Below are positions 6,888 to 12,510 of a stretch of 12,510 nucleotides of DNA, piece after piece; the stretch's first letter is position 1; each line of letters begins with the position of its first letter. Origin of the DNA: Actinomycetota bacterium (GTDB lineage: Bacteria > Actinomycetota > Acidimicrobiia > Acidimicrobiales > Ilumatobacteraceae); NCBI GenBank assembly GCA_018882725.1, contig VERK01000044.1, forward strand, positions 1 through 12,510. Direction: 5' to 3'. The position numbers and the translations under genes are program-made. The notes under the pieces are model-generated. The model made no database searches and was not told where the DNA came from. It saw only the letters and a program-made list of their open reading frames with translations.

Positions 6888-7564
6888 GCTGGCGGCTCCG
6901 CGATCCAGGCACCGAACACATGTCGCTGGCTCTCGCGCCGGACGCGGTGCGAGAAGAACGCATCGGCGCGGCACCCGGTACAACTGCCCACATCGACGAC
7001 CGACGCCACACCCAACCGATCAAGAACGATGCGGATCGCGGCGTTCACGTCGAAGGCGGGTCGTGACTCACTCGTGACTCCGCGCACTGCCGAGCCGAAA
7101 CGGCGCGCCAATCGATCGAGGTCGTCGGGTCCGAACTCGTAACAACACGGCCGAATGTGCGGTCCGATGATCGCGCCCCGAAGCGCGTCACCAGTCGAGA
7201 CCATGGCGTCAACAGCGGACTCGACGACACCTTCCTCGAGTCCACGCCAACCGGCGTGCACGACCGCGATCGAGCGGTCGCCCACCAGTCCGATCGGCGC
7301 GCAATCGCCGACCCACACTCCGATCGGCGTCGACGCCGCCGAGGTCACGATGGCGTCTCCGTCACGACCACAATGTTCACCGGCGATGCTGACGACACGC
7401 ACCTCCGAGCCGTGTTCTTCGGTGAGCATCGTCCACCGCTGGGGGTGAATGGTGGACGTGACCCGAATCCAATCGGGGCCATCGAGACGAGCATCGCCGT
7501 CACGACGTGTTCCGATGGCGAAGGTGACCTCGGGTCGACTGGGCCAGGCCACCAGAGCGGCCAC
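6884..7564 (-). CDS. pgeF: Peptidoglycan editing factor PgeF (YfiH/YlmD, multicopper-laccase fold)
   Basis: A 226-residue protein of the YfiH/YlmD family. In E. coli PgeF limits misincorporation of L-Ser at the first stem-peptide position; other members have been described as purine nucleoside-acting or polyphenol oxidase enzymes. The metal and active-site residues are visible: His51 in LTEEHGSEV, Cys88 in VGDCAPIG, and His103 in VVHAGWRGLEEGVV. The segment GAIIGPHIRPCCYEFG is also typical. The start is a GTG at 7564, five bases after the ftsZ stop, with only a weak ribosome site formed by the end of ftsZ. A second in-frame GTG four codons later is an alternative. Its place after ftsZ fits a link to wall synthesis. 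Confidence 0.92.
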   Translation of the reverse strand: MAALVAWPSRPEVTFAIGTRRDGDARLDGPDWIRVTSTIHPQRWTMLTEEHGSEVRVVSIAGEHCGRDGDAIVTSAASTPIGVWVGDCAPIGLVGDRSIAVVHAGWRGLEEGVVESAVDAMVSTGDALRGAIIGPHIRPCCYEFGPDDLDRLARRFGSAVRGVTSESRPAFDVNAAIRIVLDRLGVASVVDVGSCTGCRADAFFSHRVRRESQRHVFGAWIAEPPA

Positions 7565-7569
7565 GACGG

Positions 7570-8682
7570 TTACTTCAAGAACGACGGAACGTCGAAGTCG
7601 TCGTCGCCATCACCGTCGCCGAACGACAACGGATCGGACGCGAAGATGTCCTTGGACGGCGCCGACGGGCGGGCGTCCTTCGGAGCCGAGCGACCCGACG
7701 GACGCGCGGTGGGCTTGACCTGTGGTGCACCGTCCCAGCGGTCGAAGCCGGCCGCGATCACGGTGACCTTGACCTCATCGCCCATCTCGTCGTTGATAAC
7801 GGTTCCGAAGATGATGTTGGCGTCCTGATGCGCGATTCCGTGAATGATCTCGGCGGCTTCGTTCATCTCCATGAGCGTCATGGTGGACGGGCCGGTGACG
7901 TTGAGGAGAACGCCCCGCGCTCCTTCGATCGATGCTTCGAGCAGATTGCTCGACAGCGCCTTGAGTGCTGCGTCGCGCGCACGGCTGTCGCCACTGGCGG
8001 TGCCGATACCCATGAGCGCCGAACCGGCGTTCTGAAGGGTCATCTTCACGTCGGCGAAGTCGGTGTTGATGAGACCCGGGTTGGTGATGAGTTCGGAAAT
8101 GCCCGAGACACCGCTGTAGAGAACTTCGTCGGCCTTGCTGAAGGCTTCGATGACGGTGTCACGCGAGTCGACCACCGACAACAAACGATCGTTCGGCACG
8201 ACGATCAGGGTGTCGACCTTCTCCTTGAGCTTGGCGATTCCGGAGTCGGCCTGCACCGCACGGCGACGGCCTTCGAATGAGAACGGGCGGGTGACGATGC
8301 CGATGGTGAGGGCGCCAATGCTCTTGGCGATCTCGGCCACGATCGGTGCGGCGCCGGTTCCGGTTCCGCCACCTTCACCGGCGGCGATGAAGACCATGTC
8401 GGAACCCTTGAGGGCGTCCTCGATCTCGTCACGGTGCGCTTCGGCGGCCTGACGACCCACTTCGGGGTCGCTTCCGGCGCCGAGACCGCGTGTCAGCTCG
8501 CGGCCGATGTCGAGCTTCAGCTCGGCATCACTGGTCATGAGTGCCTGGATGTCGGTGTTGATGGCGATGAACTCGACACCACGGAGGTTGCGCTCGATCA
8601 TGCGGTTGACGGCGTTGACTCCGCCTCCGCCCACGCCGACCACCTTGATCTGGCAGATGTAGTTGTTGCGGCTCCCGGCCAT
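7570..8682 (-). CDS. ftsZ: Cell division protein FtsZ
   Basis: A 370-residue tubulin-like GTPase that polymerises into the Z-ring at midcell. The GTP-binding part shows IKVVGVGGGGVNAVNRM (12-28) and the tubulin signature GGGTGTGAAP at 104-113. The T7 synergy loop appears as NTDFADVKMTLQNAG, and the C-terminal domain includes ANIIFGTVINDEMGDEVKVT. A linker rich in Arg, Pro, Ser and Asp leads to the conserved tail DFDVPSFLK, which SepF (encoded downstream) and other partners bind. The frame is open for ten more codons, but the ATG at 8682 is chosen because a GGAGGA site lies four bases upstream. It has the best ribosome site in the window, in keeping with the high amounts of FtsZ cells need. 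The stop is TAA. Confidence 0.98.
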   Translation of the reverse strand: MAGSRNNYICQIKVVGVGGGGVNAVNRMIERNLRGVEFIAINTDIQALMTSDAELKLDIGRELTRGLGAGSDPEVGRQAAEAHRDEIEDALKGSDMVFIAAGEGGGTGTGAAPIVAEIAKSIGALTIGIVTRPFSFEGRRRAVQADSGIAKLKEKVDTLIVVPNDRLLSVVDSRDTVIEAFSKADEVLYSGVSGISELITNPGLINTDFADVKMTLQNAGSALMGIGTASGDSRARDAALKALSSNLLEASIEGARGVLLNVTGPSTMTLMEMNEAAEIIHGIAHQDANIIFGTVINDEMGDEVKVTVIAAGFDRWDGAPQVKPTARPSGRSAPKDARPSAPSKDIFASDPLSFGDGDGDDDFDVPSFLK

Positions 8683-8752
8683 CGACTCCTCCGATTCAGA
8701 GTTGGGGCACATTCTCGCAGTTCAGGGGCAGGGGTGGTGGGATACCCGGACC
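8683..8752 (-). promoter_or_regulatory. ftsQ-ftsZ spacer, possible ftsZ promoter region
   Basis: This 70-base spacer is the only sizeable gap inside the dcw part of the window. In other actinobacteria ftsZ promoters lie within ftsQ and in the ftsQ-ftsZ gap, so a promoter here is plausible by analogy. I cannot point to a convincing -35/-10 pair; the sequence is C-rich with a short GGGTATCCC palindrome near the ftsQ end. Apart from the ribosome site, any regulatory role is inference. Confidence 0.3.
8687..8692 (-). promoter_or_regulatory. Strong Shine-Dalgarno site of ftsZ
   Basis: The minus strand reads GGAGGA, then four bases, then ATG at 8682. This decides the ftsZ start against the upstream in-frame ATG at 8712, which has no comparable site. 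Confidence 0.8.
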
Positions 8753-9844
8753 TCAGCGGACGCTTGGCTCGCCGGTCGAGACGTCGATCACCGAATACGA
8801 CCGCGACCCCTGCCGCTTGATCTCGTTGACCACGCCGACCAATTTGTCCTGGAACCCCTCGGGTCGGCCGAACAGCACCGTGACCCCGTCGGTCAACTCG
8901 AGGGACAACTCCCCCTCCGGACTGGCGGCGGCCGAGATCACCCGCAGGCGCAGGTCGCGGGGCAGAGCATTCAGGAGTTGAACCGCGCCGAGGAACGGTT
9001 GGCCCACGAGGTCGCCCGGAGTCAGGTTGGGGCCGGTTCCCCGAATGGGTGGGTAGTCGACCGGGTCGCCTTCGATGACGTCGAGCACACGACCATCGAT
9101 GTCGATCACACGGTTGAAACCATCGACGGCTCGGAAGAAGGCCATGGGTGTGCGTTCGGCGATCTGGATCATCACGCGCGAGGGAAGATGCATCGACACC
9201 CGTGCCGCCTTGATCCAGGGAATCGCTTCGAGATCGGACTCGGCCCCCGACAAGTCGGCGGTGAGGATCGGATCACCCTTCAGCGATGCAACGACTTCAC
9301 CGACTCGATCGGGGTCGGCGTAGACGACTCCCTCCACATCGACCTGGCGGATCGACAGGATCGGACTGGCCAGCAACAAGAGTGCGACGAGTGCCACCAC
9401 GACCACACCACCGGCCACCACGACCCAGCGCAAGCGTCGACGTCCAGCCGCGCGCCGAACCGCGATACGTCGCTCGCGGAATCGCGAGCGGCCGATGGGA
9501 GCAGCTTGCGTGCCGCGTTCGGACCGCGGTGCATCGTCGGAGATGACGAATCGCGTCTTGCCGCCCACGCTCTTCTTCGCCGGACCCGACGACTTGTTCG
9601 ATGTCTTCGCTGGACCCGACGACTTGTTCGGCGTCTTCACGCTCGGTGGCTTCGCCGTCGAACCACGCGAGCGCTTGACCCAACCGATCAGATCGGGGCG
9701 GGGCAGCCGACGCTTGGGTTCGCGAGCCCTCGTGCGCGACGCGTCGCGCTCTTCGTCACCCAGATCATGATCGATCTCGTGTTCGGAGAACGCCGAGGCG
9801 AGTTCGGCCTCCACATCGGGATCGACATCGTCGAAACTCGTCAT
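8753..9844 (-). CDS. ftsQ: Cell division protein FtsQ (POTRA domain)
   Basis: A 363-residue bitopic membrane protein of the divisome that, with FtsL and FtsB, connects early and late division proteins. Residues 1-139 are cytoplasmic: an acidic start, then a basic, Ser/Lys/Pro-rich disordered stretch with a doubled ten-residue unit, then an Arg-rich patch (RRAAGRRRLRW) that sets topology. One transmembrane helix spans about 140-160. The POTRA domain starts at ILSIRQVDVEG and runs to about 233 (MIQIAERTPMAFF). The FtsQ beta domain follows, with VIDIDGRVL and the usual closing YSVIDVSTGEP. The cytoplasmic part is long for the family. The start overlaps the murB stop by four bases (ATGA). No ftsA lies between ftsQ and ftsZ, as expected for actinobacteria. 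Confidence 0.94.
   Translation of the reverse strand: MTSFDDVDPDVEAELASAFSEHEIDHDLGDEERDASRTRAREPKRRLPRPDLIGWVKRSRGSTAKPPSVKTPNKSSGPAKTSNKSSGPAKKSVGGKTRFVISDDAPRSERGTQAAPIGRSRFRERRIAVRRAAGRRRLRWVVVAGGVVVVALVALLLLASPILSIRQVDVEGVVYADPDRVGEVVASLKGDPILTADLSGAESDLEAIPWIKAARVSMHLPSRVMIQIAERTPMAFFRAVDGFNRVIDIDGRVLDVIEGDPVDYPPIRGTGPNLTPGDLVGQPFLGAVQLLNALPRDLRLRVISAAASPEGELSLELTDGVTVLFGRPEGFQDKLVGVVNEIKRQGSRSYSVIDVSTGEPSVR
9571..9630 (-). repeat. Two-copy 30-base tandem repeat in ftsQ
   Basis: Bases 9571-9600 and 9601-9630 are in-frame copies that match at 26 of 30 positions and share the 19-base block GGACCCGACGACTTGTTCG. They encode KTPNKSSGPA and KTSNKSSGPA (about residues 70-90) in the cytoplasmic tail of FtsQ. 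This looks like a recent local duplication in a disordered region. Confidence 0.85.
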
Positions 9845-10767
9845 GCGAAACCGACCAAACGAACTTCAGAGCGCAGATCGTGTCCCGATTCGGACAGCAC
9901 ACGATCGTGCACATGGCGCATCACGGCCATCACATCGGATGCCCGACCACCCTCGTCGGCCTGGATGAAGTTGGCGTGCTTGGTCGACACCTCGGCCGTG
10001 CCGATGCGAAAGCCCCGCAGACCGGCTCGATCGATGAGTTCACCCGCCGACAGCACTCCCGGAATCGGATTCACGAACACCGAACCGGCATTCTGACCGC
10101 CCGGCTGGTTCTCCCGGCGCCATTTGACGATGTCATCGATCACTCTCTGAGCCTCGACCGCATCACCCGACTCGACCCGTAGGCGCGCTTCCACGACGAA
10201 ACACCGATCGTCGAGATCGGATCCGCGAAAGCGCAGTCCGAGATCGTGGTGGGTCCAGGTGCGCGCGGCACCGGTGGAGAGATCGACCACGAGAACATCC
10301 ACGAGTGAGGCCGCGATGTCGGAACCGTGTCCACCGGCGTTCATACGCACCGCGCCACCCACCGATCCGGGGACACCGACCGCCCACTCGAGTCCGCGCC
10401 ACCCGGCTGCGGCGGTGCGACGAGCCAGGACCGGCAAACTCGTGGCCGCACCGACGCGCACGATCGGCTTCGTCGCACCGCGATCTGGCAACTCGACGAA
10501 CGACGCGAAGTCTCCGAGTTGCAGCGCGACTCCGTCGAAGCCGTCGTCGGCCACGAGCATGTTGCTCCCGCGCCCAATCACCAGTGTGGTTGCCTCGACA
10601 GCACTACAGGCCTCGGCCACTCGATCGAGTTCGGCGCGTGATTCGACCGTCACGAAGGCCGCCGCCGACCCGCCCACGCGATACGTGGTGAGCGGACCGA
10701 TCGGTACGTCGAAACGAATCCGATCGCCGAGACGTTTCTGGAGTTCGTCGCGCACGTCAGAGCGCAC
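9841..10767 (-). CDS. murB: UDP-N-acetylenolpyruvoylglucosamine reductase
   Basis: A FAD-dependent cytoplasmic enzyme of 308 residues that reduces UDP-GlcNAc-enolpyruvate to UDP-MurNAc with NADPH. FAD-binding motifs are YRVGGSAAAFV (from 29), IGRGSNMLVADDG (64-76) and PGSVGGAVRMNAGGHG (133-148). The proton-donor serine is Ser229 in QNAGSVFVNP. HANFIQ (264-269) and the closing RSEVRLVGF, with the likely catalytic Glu301, complete the set. The lack of the extra loop of E. coli-like enzymes suggests a type II MurB. There is no suitable ATG near the front. I chose GTG 10767 because GAGG lies six bases upstream; this overlaps murC by 11 bases. GTG 10755, one base after the murC stop, is the alternative and would give 304 residues. 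Confidence 0.93.
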   Translation of the reverse strand: MRSDVRDELQKRLGDRIRFDVPIGPLTTYRVGGSAAAFVTVESRAELDRVAEACSAVEATTLVIGRGSNMLVADDGFDGVALQLGDFASFVELPDRGATKPIVRVGAATSLPVLARRTAAAGWRGLEWAVGVPGSVGGAVRMNAGGHGSDIAASLVDVLVVDLSTGAARTWTHHDLGLRFRGSDLDDRCFVVEARLRVESGDAVEAQRVIDDIVKWRRENQPGGQNAGSVFVNPIPGVLSAGELIDRAGLRGFRIGTAEVSTKHANFIQADEGGRASDVMAVMRHVHDRVLSESGHDLRSEVRLVGFA

Positions 10768-12136
10768 CGCGCACCTCGAGAATCTCACGCGGCAGGAATT
10801 CGATGTCACCGCATCCCATCGAGATGCACACGTCGCCCGGTTCGACGAGGGCCGAAACCGCCCGGGCCAGGTCGGTACGACTCGCGACCCACTCGACTCG
10901 GGAGTCGGGATGTCGGGAACGAACTGCGTCGACCACCAAGTGTCCAGTGACACCTGGGATCGGTGTGGTTCCCGACGAATAGATATCGGTCAGCACGACC
11001 ACGTCGGCATCGACGAACGCGTCGGCGTACTCCGGGGCCATGGTGGCCATGCGGTTGTACCGATTGGGTTGGAAGACGGCCACGATGCGTTTCCACTCCC
11101 CGCCCGCCCGCGCGGCGGCCAGAACCGCGGCGATCTCGCGAGGCAAGTGCGCGTAGTCGTCGACGAACGTCGCACCGTCGGCACGGCCGACGACATCGAA
11201 TCGACGACCTACTCCACCGAACGACTCCACACCTCGTATCGCTTCGTCGATGTCGACGCCGAACTCGATGGCGAGCGCCAGTGCGCCACACGCATTCGCC
11301 ACGTTGTGCCGACCGCGTAGAGGTAGCCGAACGGTTCGCTGGCCGAATGTCCCGCTGATCGTGAACCGCATGGCGTCGTTCTCGGCGAAAACATCGCTCC
11401 ACTTCACGTGACAATCCGCATCGGCGCCGTAGGTGACGAGTTGCCGCAGGCCGGCCGAGCGGGCGACGGTTCGAGCGATGTCGTCGTCCCAACCCACCAC
11501 GACGGGACCGTCGACTCCGGACATGAAGGCCGCGAAGTCGCGCTGAAGGTCGTCGAAAGACCCGAAGTGGTCGAGATGATCGACGTCGATGTTGGTGATG
11601 ATCGCGCCACGCAACGGAAGTGTGCGGTAGGTGCCGTCGCTCTCGTCGGCCTCGACGACCATGTGCGGGCCACCCGTCCACGCTGCACCGGTTCCGAGAT
11701 CGATCACGTCACCGCCGATGACGAAGTTGGGTTCGAGCGACGACATGGCGGCGCGCAAGAGCGACGATGTGGTCGTCTTGCCGTGCGTGCCAGCCACACC
11801 GAGCGCCGTGGTTCGCGCGCAGATGGCCGCGAGCATCTCCGAACGGTGCATCACGCGCACGCCGAGCTCGTTCGCCGCCCGCACTTCCACGTTGTCGAGT
11901 GGCACCGCGGTCGAATACGTGACCGCATCGCAACCCGACACCAGCCGAGGATCGTGCCCGATGGTGACCGTCACCCCAGCGGCACGAACGTTGCCGAGCA
12001 CGGCCGTCTCGCGAATGTCGCTCCCCGATACCCGGTGGCCCATCTGCGCCAGCACGATGGCCAGTGCACTCATTCCGGGGCCGCCGACACCGATCACGTG
12101 AAGACGACGAGTCGTCGACAGATCGAGATCAGCCAC
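10757..12136 (-). CDS. murC: UDP-N-acetylmuramate--L-alanine ligase
   Basis: A 459-residue ATP-dependent Mur ligase that adds L-Ala to UDP-MurNAc in the cytoplasm, the first stem-peptide step. The N-terminal UDP-binding domain begins with HVIGVGGPGMSALA (13-26). The central ATPase domain carries the P-loop GVAGTHGKTTT (113-123), EADESDGTY (162-170) and TNIDVDHLDHFG (181-192). The C-terminal domain carries GVGRRFD (308-314), DDYAHLPREI (326-335), FQPNRYNRM (355-363), TDIYSSGTTPIPG (383-395) and MGCGDI (440-445). Two motifs differ from the common wording: HLP where HHP is usual, and GCGD where GAGD is usual. The start is a GTG with GAGG nine bases upstream, overlapping the end of murG by eight bases. 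The gene is full length and probably active. Confidence 0.96.
   Translation of the reverse strand: MADLDLSTTRRLHVIGVGGPGMSALAIVLAQMGHRVSGSDIRETAVLGNVRAAGVTVTIGHDPRLVSGCDAVTYSTAVPLDNVEVRAANELGVRVMHRSEMLAAICARTTALGVAGTHGKTTTSSLLRAAMSSLEPNFVIGGDVIDLGTGAAWTGGPHMVVEADESDGTYRTLPLRGAIITNIDVDHLDHFGSFDDLQRDFAAFMSGVDGPVVVGWDDDIARTVARSAGLRQLVTYGADADCHVKWSDVFAENDAMRFTISGTFGQRTVRLPLRGRHNVANACGALALAIEFGVDIDEAIRGVESFGGVGRRFDVVGRADGATFVDDYAHLPREIAAVLAAARAGGEWKRIVAVFQPNRYNRMATMAPEYADAFVDADVVVLTDIYSSGTTPIPGVTGHLVVDAVRSRHPDSRVEWVASRTDLARAVSALVEPGDVCISMGCGDIEFLPREILEVRGAL
10774..10777 (-). promoter_or_regulatory. Candidate Shine-Dalgarno site of murB
   Basis: GAGG within the last codons of murC sits six bases before GTG 10767 and 18 bases before GTG 10755. 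The spacing favours the upstream GTG as the murB start. Confidence 0.5.
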
Positions 12137-12510
12137 GCTGAGCGACCTCGTCGATCAACTCGCCGATCGCCCCCCGACGATTGAGGTCACCAAGGTCATG
12201 GGCTCGTGTCGCCAACTGCTCCCGCCGGGGGTCGTCGATGCGCAGAGCGCGAACCACATCGACCAACGAATCGACCACGTCGTCATCGGACAACATCGCC
12301 GCCGCACCTCGATCGGCCAGCCAACGAACGTTCCCGGTCTGATGATCGTCGGCCGCCCCCGACCACGGAACCAGGACCGACGGGACACCCACACTCGCCA
12401 CTTCGGCAATGGTCCCCGCTCCCCCGCGACCCACGAACAGGTCGCAACCCGCGTACACATCGCGGATGGCGTCGTCGTATCCGATGACGTCGTAACGGAT
12501 GCCACCGCTC
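12129..12510 (-). CDS. murG: 3' part of murG (lipid II-forming GlcNAc transferase)
   Basis: Only the last 126 codons are in the window; the gene runs off the right edge. MurG moves GlcNAc from UDP-GlcNAc to lipid I on the inner face of the membrane to make lipid II. The visible part is the end of the C-terminal, UDP-GlcNAc-binding domain of a GT-B glycosyltransferase: YAGCDLFVGRGGAGTIAEVA, then GVPSVLVPWSGAADDHQTGN and WLADRGAAAML. The Gly-rich loop plus the downstream Glu (in TIAE) and the DDHQTGN segment match the nucleotide-sugar-binding site of MurG. The frame stays open to the edge upstream of the GTG at 12458, so that codon is internal and not a start. The stop overlaps the murC start by eight bases. 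Confidence 0.93.
   Translation of the reverse strand, partial: SGGIRYDVIGYDDAIRDVYAGCDLFVGRGGAGTIAEVASVGVPSVLVPWSGAADDHQTGNVRWLADRGAAAMLSDDDVVDSLVDVVRALRIDDPRREQLATRAHDLGDLNRRGAIGELIDEVAQRG

Noticed and set aside
8701..8752. Defined -10/-35 promoter for ftsZ
   Set aside because: No hexamer pair of convincing sequence and spacing; only the spacer as a whole is listed, at low confidence.
8663..10096. Plus-strand open frame of 477 codons opposite ftsQ and parts of ftsZ and murB
   Set aside because: It is antisense to well supported genes, is Arg/His/Asp-rich and has no domain; it is a codon-bias shadow.
12129..12458. A 109-residue free-standing protein starting at GTG 12458
   Set aside because: The frame remains open to the window edge and the residues upstream of the GTG continue the MurG C-terminal domain, so the GTG is internal.

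Overview
The window is a single, tightly packed block of genes all read from the minus strand. It is the later part of an actinobacterial division and cell wall (dcw) cluster running directly into an ileS/lspA/rluD housekeeping block. In transcription order (right to left) it holds: murG (3' part only), murC, murB, ftsQ, ftsZ, pgeF, yggS, sepF, yggT, ileS, a DksA/TraR-like gene, lspA, an rluD-type pseudouridine synthase gene, and the first 19 codons of an unidentified gene. I see no tRNA, rRNA, CRISPR array, insertion sequence or attachment site. No gene looks frameshifted or broken.

The order ftsQ-ftsZ-pgeF-yggS-sepF-yggT without ftsA, the high GC content, a eukaryote-like (type 2) isoleucyl-tRNA synthetase and a DksA-like protein with a Lys/Ala/Pro tail next to lspA all point to Actinobacteria. 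Because divIVA, which in the better known actinobacteria follows sepF and yggT, is missing here, and because the protein wording is unlike Streptomyces or Mycobacterium, I lean towards a deep branch such as Acidimicrobiia. That placement is inference, not proof.

Right part (about 8.7-12.5 kb): MurG, MurC and MurB finish the cytoplasmic part of peptidoglycan precursor synthesis, and FtsQ is the bitopic divisome protein. The genes overlap or abut. Middle (5.5-8.7 kb): FtsZ has its own strong Shine-Dalgarno site after a 70-base spacer. It is followed by PgeF (peptidoglycan editing), YggS (PLP homeostasis), SepF (FtsZ membrane anchor) and YggT (small membrane protein). Left part (1-5.4 kb): IleRS, the DksA-like protein, signal peptidase II and the pseudouridine synthase. 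Most junctions are 4-base ATGA overlaps or gaps under 30 bases, so much of the window could be one transcription unit with translational coupling. The only spacers of note are the 70 bases before ftsZ and the 70 bases after rluD.

I find no clearly new biological system. The points most worth a second look are the DksA/TraR-like protein, which has lost all four zinc-finger cysteines and carries a roughly 100-residue Lys-Ala-Pro repeat tail; the missing divIVA; the direct joining of ileS to the division cluster with no room for a T-box; the repeat-bearing cytoplasmic tail of FtsQ; and two substitutions in usually conserved MurC motifs.
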